Of a DNA stretch of 64,000 nt, positions 45,129 through 53,012 are shown piece after piece. Both the position numbers and the translations under genes were made by a program. The DNA lies in NCBI GenBank assembly GCA_012798135.1, contig JAAZNU010000037.1, forward strand, positions 65,722-129,721. Direction: 5' to 3'. The notes below the pieces were generated by a model. That model saw nothing but the letters and a program-made list of their open reading frames with translations. It made no database searches and was not told where the DNA came from. The stretch is from Veillonellaceae bacterium (lineage in GTDB: Bacteria > Bacillota_C > Negativicutes > UBA1444). Within the stretch, counting starts at the first letter, position 1. Each line of letters starts with the position of its first letter.

Positions 45129-46070
45129 CTATCCTACTTTCTCGGCAATTCTGAGTTTGGCGCTGCGGGCGCGCGGATTGCGTTCCAGTTCGTCCTCCGA
45201 AGGTAGGACCGGCTTACCGCATAGGCGCAACACGGCCCGAGGATTACAGGTGCAGACCGGCGCCTTGGGCGGACACACGCAGCGGCCGAGCAACGCGGCA
45301 AACGTATTTTTTACGATTCGGTCTTCCAGCGAATGAAAAGAAATAACGCCGATTTTTCCACCGGGTTTCAAGCGGCCGATTGCGGTCTGCAGAGCTTCGG
45401 CCAGCACAGCCAGTTCCCGGTTCACTTCGATCCGGATCGCCTGAAAGGTCCGTTTCGCCGGATGCGGTCCCTGACGCCGGGCGGCGGCGGGAATCGCGGC
45501 CGCAATAATCTCGACCAGCTCGAATGTCGTGGTTAGGAGACGATTCCGCCGGGCCTCGACGATAAATTTGGCGATTCGCCGCGCCCAGCGTTCTTCCCCG
45601 TATTCAAATATCACCCGGGCCAATTCCTTTTCCGGATAGGAGTTCACGATTTCCTGGGCAGTCAGTGGTTGCTCCGGATTCATCCGCATGTCGAGCGGGC
45701 CATCCTGCATATAGGAAAAACCACGTTCCGGCAAGTCGATCTGATGTGAAGAAACGCCCAAATCGAAAAGGATTCCGTCGACTTGGCCGATTCCGAGCTG
45801 ATCCAGTACAGCTCCGATTTCGCGGAAATTTCCCCGCACAACATGGACAGTCGGCCTGGCGCCGGTCAGTCGAAGACGACCTGCCTGCACCGCCGCCGGA
45901 TCCTGGTCAATCCCCACCAGGCAACCCGATGGCCCCAACCGGTCGGCAAGGGCGGCGGAATGGCCGCCGCCTCCCAACGTACAATCCACATAAACCCCGT
46001 CCGGATCACCGAGAATGCCCTCCACGCTTTCCCGCAAGAGCACCGTTTCGTGCCGAAACTCTTCCTGCAT
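45129..46070 (-). CDS. rsmH: 16S rRNA (cytosine-1402-N4) methyltransferase RsmH (MraW)
   Basis: SAM-dependent methyltransferase of 313 residues acting on the 30S decoding centre. HETVLLRESVEGI at the start, the SAM loop DCTLGGGGHSAAL, DQDPAAV, and GILFDLGVSSHQIDLPERGFS are family signatures; SFHSLEDRIVKN is near the C-terminus. It starts 2 bases after mraZ. Confidence 0.97.
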   Translation of the reverse strand: MQEEFRHETVLLRESVEGILGDPDGVYVDCTLGGGGHSAALADRLGPSGCLVGIDQDPAAVQAGRLRLTGARPTVHVVRGNFREIGAVLDQLGIGQVDGILFDLGVSSHQIDLPERGFSYMQDGPLDMRMNPEQPLTAQEIVNSYPEKELARVIFEYGEERWARRIAKFIVEARRNRLLTTTFELVEIIAAAIPAAARRQGPHPAKRTFQAIRIEVNRELAVLAEALQTAIGRLKPGGKIGVISFHSLEDRIVKNTFAALLGRCVCPPKAPVCTCNPRAVLRLCGKPVLPSEDELERNPRARSAKLRIAEKVG

Positions 46071-46072
46071 CC

Positions 46073-46504
46073 TTAAATACCGAAATCAATCAGATGTTCC
46101 GACAACTGCTCCACTGTCGGTCCCATCCGTTCGTTATACTGACTCCAGATCTCCTTGTTCCAGATTTCAATGCGGGTGGAAACGCCAATCACCACGACGT
46201 CCTTCTCCAGTTTGGCATATTCCCGGAGATTGGGCGGCAGCAAGACCCTCCCCTGCTTGTCCGCCTCCAGTTCGGCGGCGCCGGAAAAAATGTACCGTGA
46301 GAAGGCCCGGGCTTCCGGTTTCACCAGGGAAAGTTGCTTCAGTTTTCCCTCCAGGTTGGACCACTCGGCCATGGTATAAATGAAGATGCAGTCGTCCAGC
46401 CCCCGCGTGGCAATGAACGTGTCGCCGAGACCTTCGCGGATCTTGGCGGGGAGAATGATCCGGCCCTTGTTGTCCAGCGTATGCTGATACTCTCCCATGA
46501 ACAC
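46073..46504 (-). CDS. mraZ: Transcriptional regulator MraZ
   Basis: DNA-binding AbrB-like protein of 143 residues with two copies of the MraZ fold: GEYQHTLDNKGRIILPAKIRE at the N-terminus and ELEADKQGRVLLPPNLREYA in the middle. It represses its own division/cell-wall operon in bacteria studied. A GTG at 46504 gives the usual N-terminus MFMGEYQH with GGTGAG upstream; ATG 46498 and GTG 46510 are alternatives. GTGG repeats lie in its leader. Confidence 0.95.
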   Translation of the reverse strand: MFMGEYQHTLDNKGRIILPAKIREGLGDTFIATRGLDDCIFIYTMAEWSNLEGKLKQLSLVKPEARAFSRYIFSGAAELEADKQGRVLLPPNLREYAKLEKDVVVIGVSTRIEIWNKEIWSQYNERMGPTVEQLSEHLIDFGI

Positions 46505-46534
46505 GCTCACTCACCCCTTTCGCGGAAAATTCCA

Positions 46535-46572
46535 CCACATCTCTCCACATTAAACCACTTTATGCTATTATA
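46535..46572 (-). promoter_or_regulatory. mraZ promoter -10 and phased MraZ operator repeats
   Basis: TATAAT (46572-46567) is followed on the minus strand by three GTGG elements at 46558-46555, 46548-46545 and 46538-46535, exactly 10 bases apart. MraZ is known to bind short directly repeated GTG(G)-containing boxes at about this period. No good -35 was found. Confidence 0.7.
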
Positions 46573-46584
46573 ATTCGGAAAGGA

Positions 46585-46615
46585 CAAAAAAAATCCTTCA
46601 AAAAAATTGAAGGAT
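46585..46615 (-). terminator. Intrinsic terminator of ybaK-like gene
   Basis: A perfect 9-bp stem ATCCTTCAA/TTGAAGGAT (46593-46601 with 46607-46615) is followed on the minus strand by eight T's. It lies 31 bases after the stop codon. Confidence 0.9.
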
Positions 46616-46646
46616 GAAAAATATTTTTAAAGTTGGGACCTAAGTC

Positions 46647-47108
46647 CTATAAAGCCACGTCGACCACCTGGGCGCCAATGATCTCGCGCAAACGCTCCGG
46701 TGCCACCGGCAGCGCGGAATTCGCCGTGCCGGCGGCGGCATAGACCACATCGTAATCATACAGACCGCGGTCCATACAGATCTTCACCGAATTCTCCAGG
46801 CCAAACGGGCACACACCGCCCGGTTCAAAGCCGGTCACCCTGATTACGCTGTCGGCGTCGGCAAACTTGACTTTTTTGGCGCCCATGGCCCGGCCCAGTT
46901 TTTTCGCGTCGATTTTACGTCCACCACAGGCCACCACCACCACCGGTTCGCCGTCCGCCAAAAACATCAGGGTCTTGGCAATCTGCGCCACGGCCACGCC
47001 CACAGCCTGGGCGGCCAGTTCCGAGGTGTGGGTGCTTTCCTCGAACAAAAAAATCTTCAGGTCCGGATAAGGCGCAATCGCCTGTTGAACTCGTTCCAGC
47101 GCTGTCAT
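46647..47108 (-). CDS. YbaK/EbsC family aminoacyl-tRNA deacylase-like protein
   Basis: A 153-residue protein of the YbaK/ProX editing-domain superfamily, which clears mischarged tRNAs in trans. Conserved stretches are AAQAVGVAVAQIAKTL, VVVVACGGRKIDAKKLGRAMG and the GGVCPFGL motif. The substrate tRNA is not predictable. The ATG at 47108 with GGGAGG upstream was chosen. It is monocistronic with its own terminator and divergent from the DUF1858 gene. Confidence 0.9.
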   Translation of the reverse strand: MTALERVQQAIAPYPDLKIFLFEESTHTSELAAQAVGVAVAQIAKTLMFLADGEPVVVVACGGRKIDAKKLGRAMGAKKVKFADADSVIRVTGFEPGGVCPFGLENSVKICMDRGLYDYDVVYAAAGTANSALPVAPERLREIIGAQVVDVAL

Positions 47109-47208
47109 GGTTACCTCCCGGTCAAAAAACATGGTTGCGGGCCGCATCCGAAGTTCCGCCGCCCGCCAACAGGTATCATTGTACTGCAACAGAAAGAAAA
47201 AATCCACC

Positions 47209-47238
47209 AAGACAGAACCTTGCCGGCTATGTTATACT
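47209..47238 (+). promoter_or_regulatory. Possible promoter of the DUF1858 gene
   Basis: AAGACA (47209-47214) and TATACT (47233-47238) spaced 18 bases, ahead of a strong ribosome-binding site. The -35 is only a 4/6 match. Confidence 0.4.
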
Positions 47239-47265
47239 ATATACCAAATGAAGGAGGTGTTGTCT

Positions 47266-47463
47266 TTGGCAAAGATCGAAAAAAGCATGAGCATCATCGA
47301 TGTAGTGCAAAAATACCCGCAAACCGCCGAAGTGTTCCGTAATTTTGGCATGGGTTGCCTGGGTTGCATTGCTGCCCGGTTTGAGAATATAGAGCAGGGC
47401 GCGTTGGCTCATGGTATCGTCGTGGAAGATCTCATCGCCGATCTGAACAAATCGGTCGAGTAA
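47266..47463 (+). CDS. DUF1858 domain-containing small protein
   Basis: A 65-residue protein. MSIIDVVQKYPQTAEVFRNFGM followed by C31-LG-C34 is the DUF1858 signature (ScdA/hybrid-cluster-associated N-terminal domain); the CxxC may bind a metal or redox cluster. The start is a TTG at 47266 with AAGGAGGTG six bases upstream; the longer frame from 47107 lacks such a signal. It is isolated between two minus-strand genes and ends in a bidirectional terminator. Function unknown. Confidence 0.82.
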   Translation: MAKIEKSMSIIDVVQKYPQTAEVFRNFGMGCLGCIAARFENIEQGALAHGIVVEDLIADLNKSVE

Positions 47464-47479
47464 CTACTTCCGCTTTGAC

Positions 47480-47531
47480 AACAACTAAAAATCCCGGTTG
47501 ATCTCTCGATCAACCGGGATTTTTAGTTGTT
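47480..47531. terminator. Bidirectional terminator between DUF1858 gene and trxA
   Basis: A perfect 24-bp inverted repeat (47480-47503 with 47508-47531, 4-base loop) has A5 and T5 blocks in the arms so that it can end both converging transcripts. It overlaps the trxA stop codon. Confidence 0.9.
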
Positions 47532-47853
47532 ACAACTTCGCGCCGACCTTCTCGATAATCTTGTCCTTGGGCATGAACCCAATCAGGCGGTCGATCTCGG
47601 CGCCGTCTTTGAACAGAACCATGGTGGGCAAGCCCTTGATCTCGTATTTTTGCGCCAGGTCACGGTTTTCATCCACGTTCATTTTCATCACGCTGAGCTT
47701 TCCTTCCAGACTCGCCGCCACTTCGTCGAGCAATGGCAGCAGCCGCTGGCAATGGCCGCACCAATTCGCAAAAAAGTCCAGCAGTACAGGTGTGGGCGAT
47801 TCCAAAACCATTTCCTTGAAGTTGTCCTTATTCACCACTGTTGCCTTGGCCAT
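47530..47853 (-). CDS. trxA: Thioredoxin-fold protein with CGHC active site
   Basis: A 107-residue thioredoxin. The fold is complete, with cis-proline motif KGLPTMVLF. The active site is W-C32-G-H-C35 rather than the usual WCGPC; CGHC is typical of disulfide isomerases and raises the redox potential in studied proteins. The ATG at 47853 has AGGAGG upstream. It probably shares a transcript with the CoA-binding protein, 24 bases upstream. Confidence 0.92.
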   Translation of the reverse strand: MAKATVVNKDNFKEMVLESPTPVLLDFFANWCGHCQRLLPLLDEVAASLEGKLSVMKMNVDENRDLAQKYEIKGLPTMVLFKDGAEIDRLIGFMPKDKIIEKVGAKL

Positions 47854-47877
47854 GAACGCATTCCTCCTTTTCACTGC

Positions 47878-48285
47878 TTACAGATACGGATCGCGTTTGC
47901 GCACTTCCACGAGAATGCAGGAACGGTATATGAGATTCAGTTCCGCCTTTTGGGCGGCGGCAACCACATTTTCGCCGTTGGCGCCGGGTTGCAGCCAGAC
48001 ATTTTTGATGCCGAGCGCGGCACATTCGGCAATGATCGGTTCGCCGACCTTCGGAGGCACGACGAAGTTCACCGCATCCGGCTTGATCGGCAGCGCCGAC
48101 AGCGACGGATAGCATTTTTCCCCCAGAACGGTCTCCAGGCCGGGATTGACAGGATAAACCTGATAGCCGGCCTTCTTCAGAAGCTTGAAAATCTTGTGGC
48201 CAAATTTGCTTTCATTGTCGGTAGCGCCGAGCACGGCCCACACTTTTTCCTGCAGCATGGCCTGAATCTGGTCGGTTGTGTCCAT
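47878..48285 (-). CDS. CoA-binding domain protein (YccU-like)
   Basis: A 135-residue single-domain protein with the CoA-binding Rossmann fold: VWAVLGATDNESKFGHKIFKLLKKAGYQVYPVNP is the nucleotide-binding region, followed by VPPKVGEPIIAECAALGIKNVWLQPGA. Homologues are widespread and of unknown role. AGGAGGTG precedes the ATG. It lies in front of trxA. Confidence 0.88.
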   Translation of the reverse strand: MDTTDQIQAMLQEKVWAVLGATDNESKFGHKIFKLLKKAGYQVYPVNPGLETVLGEKCYPSLSALPIKPDAVNFVVPPKVGEPIIAECAALGIKNVWLQPGANGENVVAAAQKAELNLIYRSCILVEVRKRDPYL

Positions 48286-48413
48286 GGCGCACCTCCTGTT
48301 GTATTGCGTTCTCTATCTTGTCTTGACACTCTGAATCAAACCGGCGGCGATAGCTTTTCGCCAAAATTCGTTTCGCCTTGCGTCTCGATAGTCCGGCCTA
48401 CTCCTTGCGAGCG

Positions 48414-48446
48414 CGAAGCAGATGGGCCTTTATCAACAGCCTGATC
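48414..48446. repeat. Second arm copy of the palindromic repeat (33 bp, exact)
   Basis: CGAAGCAGATGGGCCTTTAT and the following 13 bases recur exactly at 48550-48582. Only one arm of the element is recognisable here; the other side has diverged or is a different sequence. Confidence 0.8.
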
Positions 48447-48457
48447 CGCATCGTTCC

Positions 48458-48579
48458 CAGGCTGTTCAGAAAGGTTCAGATGCAAGAAACGGCGAGGCTT
48501 GCGCCGCGAAGCGTACTGCCTGTACGCGAGCCAGCAAACGCAGCTGTGACGAAGCAGATGGGCCTTTATCAACAGCCTG
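48458..48579. repeat. 122-bp palindromic (MITE/REP-like) element
   Basis: The ends are 26-base imperfect inverted repeats starting CAGGCTGTT (20 of 26 match). The exact centre (48511-48527) is a hairpin GCGTAC-TGCCT-GTACGC, so the whole element can fold on itself. No coding capacity. It has no visible target-site duplication. Related arms occur at 48414 and 2218. Confidence 0.7.
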
Positions 48580-48588
48580 ATCGGTGGG

Positions 48589-49251
48589 TTAAAACTTCTT
48601 GCTTATATTGTAGGCCGGCAAACATTGCGGGTCAAGCGAGTCCCAGTCATACAGATGGTTCACGTCGTTGACGAGGCGCAGGATATTGAAGCGCTCGTCG
48701 TATTCCACGATGTTCACGGCCGTGTTATCCTGTCGGATGTTCCACAGGTTGTCCAAGCCGATGCCCAGCGCCGAGCACAGCATCGTCCGGATGGCGCCGC
48801 CATGGGTCACTACGGCGATGCATTCCCCTTCGTGGCGATGGCGCAGAGTGGTGATGGCCGCATCGGTCCGCTTCTGCACATCAAAGAATGTCTCACCGCC
48901 AGGGATCTCCACCGTGCTGGGCGCCCGAAAGAAATTCTCGATCTCCGCCGACCAGCCGGCGTAAATCTGTTCGTAGTTCAGCCCTTCCCATTCGCCGAAA
49001 CAAATTTCCCGGAACTCCGGCATCGCCGTAACCGTCAGCGCGTGGTGCTCCGCTACTTTTTCCGCGGTATAGAAGGCCCGTTTCAGGTCGCTGCTGTAAA
49101 TGGCCGAGAACGGTTCCCGGCGCAGCCGCTTCGCCACGCGTTCCGCCTGGCGGATCCCCTCCTCCGAAAGCTCGATGTCACTGTGTCCCTGATATTTCAG
49201 ATTTTTGTTCCATAATGTCTGCCCATGCCGAATAAAGAAAATCGTTGTCAT
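48589..49251 (-). CDS. cobC: Histidine phosphatase, probable alpha-ribazole phosphatase
   Basis: A 220-residue phosphoglycerate mutase-like phosphatase. The catalytic motif IFFIRHGQTLWN is at the N-terminus and the second histidine is in VTHGGAIRTML. In this position, last in the corrin operon and overlapping cobD by ATGA, removal of phosphate from alpha-ribazole-5'-phosphate or adenosylcobalamin-5'-phosphate is the likely role. The family is broad, so this rests on context. Confidence 0.85.
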   Translation of the reverse strand: MTTIFFIRHGQTLWNKNLKYQGHSDIELSEEGIRQAERVAKRLRREPFSAIYSSDLKRAFYTAEKVAEHHALTVTAMPEFREICFGEWEGLNYEQIYAGWSAEIENFFRAPSTVEIPGGETFFDVQKRTDAAITTLRHRHEGECIAVVTHGGAIRTMLCSALGIGLDNLWNIRQDNTAVNIVEYDERFNILRLVNDVNHLYDWDSLDPQCLPAYNISKKF

Positions 49252-50354
49252 TGTTTCACTGCTCCACCCCAAATTTGATTCAGCGTCGCCAGTAGTCGCC
49301 GATTTTTCCCGGCGTCTTTCACGGCGACCCGTATAAAGCATTCCGACAAGCCACTGAAGTTCGCACAGTTGCGGATCAGAATCCGATGCTCCCGTAGCGC
49401 CACCGCGAGTTTCGGCGCAGTCCAGCCGGAACCGGCGATGTCGGCGAGAATGAAATTCACCGCCGGCGGCAAAACCCGAACACCCGGAAGCGCCTGCAAC
49501 CCCTGCCGCAAATTTTCCTTTTCGGCGGCAATGAGTTCCAGCGTCTGCCGCCGATACTGGGCATCCGCCAATCCCACCACCCCCGCGACTTGCGCCAGCA
49601 CATTGACGTTCCAGGGGTCCCGCAGCTTCTTCAGCCGGTCCGCCAGTGCCGGCCGGACCAGCATAAAGCCCAGCCGCAGCCCCGGTACGGCGAGAAACTT
49701 GGTCAGGGAATGCAGAATGATTACATTGTCATATCGGCCGATCAACGTTCGGCAACTCTCTGCGGCCGCCGTCGGCCGGAAGTCGAGGAACGATTCGTCG
49801 AACACGAGGTGCGCGCCGACAGTCGTCGCCCGCTCTATCAGTGGTTCCCATTGCGCACGTTCGAGGACGACCCCGGTCGGGTTGTTCGGATTGCACAAAA
49901 ACCAGAGGTCGCCCGGCCGCACCTGACGCGCCAATTCCGCCACATCCGGCGCAAACCCCGCCTGCCGGTCCAGCAGAACCTGGTCGCAGGGAATCCCCGC
50001 CGCCTGCGCTGCTGACCCGTATTCGCTGAAAGTTGGCGCCGGGACCACCACCCGTCGCGGCGACAAGGCCCGGCACAACAGATAGATCAATTCCACTGCG
50101 CCATTGCCGGTTTCGATCCAATCCGCCGGAATTCCGTAACAACCGGCGATTGCTTCCCTCAGCTCCATCGCGTCCGGGTCCGGGTAGCCGGTCACCCGGT
50201 CCAGGGAATCGATGAGCGCCTGGCGCACGAGCGGTGACAAACCCAACGGATTGATATTGGCGCTGTAATCCAGAAAATCGGCGAAGCCGCCGCCGTTGCC
50301 GCGCATCGCCGCATAAATGTTGCCGCCGTGCCGGGCGGTTGTTTCCTCGCTCAT
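49248..50354 (-). CDS. cobD: L-threonine-O-3-phosphate decarboxylase CobD
   Basis: PLP enzyme of aminotransferase fold I making (R)-1-amino-2-propanol phosphate for the nucleotide loop. It is 368 residues, starting HGGNIYAAMRGNGG as CobD proteins do, with FLCNPNNPTG and the PLP lysine in LHSLTKFLAVPGLRLGF. It follows pduX, which supplies the phosphothreonine. The ATG at 50354 was chosen; the frame is open to 50540. Confidence 0.93.
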   Translation of the reverse strand: MSEETTARHGGNIYAAMRGNGGGFADFLDYSANINPLGLSPLVRQALIDSLDRVTGYPDPDAMELREAIAGCYGIPADWIETGNGAVELIYLLCRALSPRRVVVPAPTFSEYGSAAQAAGIPCDQVLLDRQAGFAPDVAELARQVRPGDLWFLCNPNNPTGVVLERAQWEPLIERATTVGAHLVFDESFLDFRPTAAAESCRTLIGRYDNVIILHSLTKFLAVPGLRLGFMLVRPALADRLKKLRDPWNVNVLAQVAGVVGLADAQYRRQTLELIAAEKENLRQGLQALPGVRVLPPAVNFILADIAGSGWTAPKLAVALREHRILIRNCANFSGLSECFIRVAVKDAGKNRRLLATLNQIWGGAVKQ

Positions 50355-50358
50355 GTGT

Positions 50359-51237
50359 TCAGACTCCCTCAATGATCGACAGTCCGCCGCCGACAAGGCG
50401 CACCGTGTGAAAATGTCGGACATCCGGGCATTCCCGGCAAATGGCGTCCACGCAGTCCGGCAATCCCTCGGACCTTGCCGAATCGAACAGCACGCCCAGC
50501 ACGGTGCCGCTGTGTGCCGCATTGACCCCTGCGGCGCCATACGACCGCGATATCTCTATTATACGCTCCAGGGCCGGTTTGCACAAAATCGGCTGATTGG
50601 CCAGCGCGCTCAGCGTGGCGCCGGCGCCGACCAACGCGGCATCGCCGTTACGGATTCCCAGCTCGACCAGCTGCAAAGCCCGCTGCACTTCCGGTTCCTT
50701 GCGCCGGTTCAGGCTGCCCAGGTCGCTACGCTGGTTGAAATCGATGGTATCGACTTCCCCGCCGGCGTCAAGGACCGCGATCGTGATGGGCGGCGGCGTC
50801 CCCAGCGACCGTAGGAGTTTTCCCGTCACATGATCGATCTGGGTAATTCCCGGCAAGAAAATCCCGTCGGTCGGTTCGATGTCCAGGGCGATCCGGCAGA
50901 TCTCCGCCGGCTCGATCAACCGCCCCGCCGCCAGGGCTGTCGCCAGACAAGCGGCCGCGATATCCGCACTGCTCGACGCCATGCCCTTGCCGGCCGGCAA
51001 TTCCGATTTCACCTCGATCGCAACATCGGCAACGGCGACTCCCAAATAAGCCAAGGTCCGCCGCACCGCTTCCCGGGTCTTGGGACCGGCCGGCGGCGTA
51101 ATCCGTGAGGATGGCGACAGCTCCACGGTCACCTGGGAATACAAGTCGACCGGGCAGGTCACCAAAAAATTCAGGCCATCGGCGGTTCCCTGGACCAGCT
51201 CACCGCAGGAACCCGGACAACGGACGGTTGCTTTCAC
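50359..51237 (-). CDS. pduX: L-threonine kinase PduX-like (GHMP kinase)
   Basis: GHMP kinase of 292 residues converting L-threonine to L-threonine-O-3-phosphate. N-terminal VRCPGSCGELVQG and the ATP motif PAGKGMASSSADIAAA are typical of PduX. C-terminal GVNAAHSGTVLGVLF is the third GHMP motif. Its place between cobS and cobD fits the aminopropanol-phosphate branch. Confidence 0.92.
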   Translation of the reverse strand: MKATVRCPGSCGELVQGTADGLNFLVTCPVDLYSQVTVELSPSSRITPPAGPKTREAVRRTLAYLGVAVADVAIEVKSELPAGKGMASSSADIAAACLATALAAGRLIEPAEICRIALDIEPTDGIFLPGITQIDHVTGKLLRSLGTPPPITIAVLDAGGEVDTIDFNQRSDLGSLNRRKEPEVQRALQLVELGIRNGDAALVGAGATLSALANQPILCKPALERIIEISRSYGAAGVNAAHSGTVLGVLFDSARSEGLPDCVDAICRECPDVRHFHTVRLVGGGLSIIEGV

Positions 51238-51246
51238 GAATTCACC

Positions 51247-52014
51247 TCACCATTTCACATAAGACGACAACAGGAACACCGCCAAGACCAGCAGTTCAGT
51301 CAGCTCCGTGACCGCACCATAGGTATCGCCGGTCATTCCGCCAAGTTTGCCGGTCACCCAATGGCCGAACCGCCAGGCAAAAACCACGGCGGCCAAAGCC
51401 GCCACGATGGCAATGGCGCAGACCAGCGGCCCATTCACGAGCCGGATCACCGCCAGCAACGCCAGCACCGTCGCCAGCGCCGGCCCCCAGGGAGTTCCGG
51501 CATGAAGGGCAAACGCCTTTCCCATTCCTTCCGGCCGGGCGTAGGGAAAGCGCAGAATCGCCAGGATCATGGCGAACCGGCCGAAAGTCATCATCGAAAT
51601 CAGCGCCGGCGCCAGCAATGATTCCGGCAGATCGTTCAGCAACGCCCATTTCCACAACAACAATAAAAAAATCGCGATCACGCCAAACGAACCGACGCGA
51701 CTATCCTTCATGATCTCAAGCATCCGTTCCCGCGACCGGCCGGAGAACAGACCGTCCGCCGAATCCATCAGCCCGTCGCAGTGCAGAGCGCCGGTGATGA
51801 AGACGCTCAACGTCACCAGCAAGGTACTGCGCACTGTCCCGGACAGCCAGCCGCCGGTCAGGACGGCGACGAAGGCCATCAACGAGCCGGCCAGCAGACC
51901 GACCAGCGGAAAAAACTTCACACTGCGGCCAAACAGTCCGTCATCATAGTCTGGATCGTGAAACAACCGAATCCGGGTCAAAAACTGCAAGGCGGTCACA
52001 AATTCACGCTTCAT
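51247..52014 (-). CDS. cobS: Adenosylcobinamide-GDP ribazoletransferase (cobalamin synthase)
   Basis: Polytopic membrane enzyme of 255 residues joining adenosylcobinamide-GDP and alpha-ribazole. FLTRIRLF near the start and the conserved GALHCDGLMDSADGLFSGRSRERMLEIMKDSRVGSFG region hold the acidic metal-binding residues; SMMTFGRFAM and GGMTGDTYGAVTE follow. ATG 52014 was chosen with AAAGGTG upstream. Confidence 0.95.
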   Translation of the reverse strand: MKREFVTALQFLTRIRLFHDPDYDDGLFGRSVKFFPLVGLLAGSLMAFVAVLTGGWLSGTVRSTLLVTLSVFITGALHCDGLMDSADGLFSGRSRERMLEIMKDSRVGSFGVIAIFLLLLWKWALLNDLPESLLAPALISMMTFGRFAMILAILRFPYARPEGMGKAFALHAGTPWGPALATVLALLAVIRLVNGPLVCAIAIVAALAAVVFAWRFGHWVTGKLGGMTGDTYGAVTELTELLVLAVFLLSSYVKW

Positions 52015-52034
52015 TCCGCACACCTTTCTCGAGG

Positions 52035-53012
52035 TCACATTCCCCAGAACCGTTGCCAGCCATAACTCCCCAAAGCGGTAATCACGACAGCGAACAACAG
52101 CGTCACCAGATAAACCAGCGAGGCGGTTTGGGGAATATGGGCCGCCGTCAACGGCTCCAGAGGGTCGCCCATAGTGGCGCGGTGCGAAGCAATCCCGCCG
52201 TAATAGTTCAGTCCGCCAAGTTGCACGTGCAGCGCCCCGGCCACGCCCGCTTCGCTGAGGCCGCTGTTGGGGCTGGGGTGTTTGGCGGCGTCGCGCCGGA
52301 TAGCCCGGCAGGCGCCCGCCGCATCCAACCGCAGCAGCCAGGCGGCGGCAACAATCAGCATCGCCGTGACCCGGGCCGGAATGAAGTTGAATACGTCATC
52401 GGTACGGGCGGCGACCATTCCAAAGTCACGGTACCGCTCGTTGCGATAGCCGAGCATCGAATCCATGGTGTTGACGGCCCGGTACAGGAACGCCAGCGGT
52501 ACGCCGCCCAGCCAGGCAAAAAACAGTGGCGAGATGATTCCGTCCACGATGTTTTCGGCCATCGTTTCCACCGTTGCCCGGGTGATTTCGTGCTCGTCGA
52601 GTTCCTGCGTATCGCGGCCGACAATCTGGCTGACTAGGCGGCGAGCCGCCGGCAGGTCGCCGGCGAGCAACTGCTCCCGGATCTCCTGGCCGGATCCGGT
52701 CAGGCTACGGGGCGAGATTGTAAACGACAGTAGCAACGCTTCGGCAAAGATCAGCGCCGGCGGCGGCAAAAACCGCGCCGCCAGCCGCAGCAGTTCCGCC
52801 GTCGCCAGATAGGTAACAGCCAGCACCAGAGCGACTAGCAGGGCGCCTTTGATGTTCTTCCAACCGGGCGTATCTTCCAGCGCCAACAGCCGGCGTTCCA
52901 GCCAGGCGATCAGGCGGCCGATCAGCGCCACCGGGTGCAGGTTGGAGCGCGGATCGCCCACCACCAGGTCAAACAGCAGCGCCAGGGGGTAAACCCACGC
53001 CGCGTTGCTCAC
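52035..53012 (-). CDS. cbiB: Adenosylcobinamide-phosphate synthase CbiB
   Basis: Membrane protein of 325 residues condensing adenosylcobyric acid with aminopropanol (phosphate). LLFDLVVGDPRSNLHPVALIGRLI, ATVETMAENIVDGIISPLFF and YRAVNTMDSMLGYRNERYRDFG are conserved CbiB segments. It begins with GTG and overlaps cobQ by GTGA. Confidence 0.95.
   Translation of the reverse strand: MSNAAWVYPLALLFDLVVGDPRSNLHPVALIGRLIAWLERRLLALEDTPGWKNIKGALLVALVLAVTYLATAELLRLAARFLPPPALIFAEALLLSFTISPRSLTGSGQEIREQLLAGDLPAARRLVSQIVGRDTQELDEHEITRATVETMAENIVDGIISPLFFAWLGGVPLAFLYRAVNTMDSMLGYRNERYRDFGMVAARTDDVFNFIPARVTAMLIVAAAWLLRLDAAGACRAIRRDAAKHPSPNSGLSEAGVAGALHVQLGGLNYYGGIASHRATMGDPLEPLTAAHIPQTASLVYLVTLLFAVVITALGSYGWQRFWGM

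Larger units (their letters stand above)
48286..48588. other. Intergenic region made largely of repeat-element sequence
   Basis: The 303 bases between cobC and the CoA-binding gene contain no credible ORF. They hold a 122-bp palindromic element and a second partial arm copy, listed separately. The operon terminator for cobC, if intrinsic, is not obvious here; the palindromic element may serve. Confidence 0.6.

Noticed and set aside
48286..48588. Possible CRISPR array because of a 33-bp direct repeat.
   Set aside because: There are only two exact copies, one being an arm of a palindromic element. Spacer lengths do not recur and no cas gene is present.
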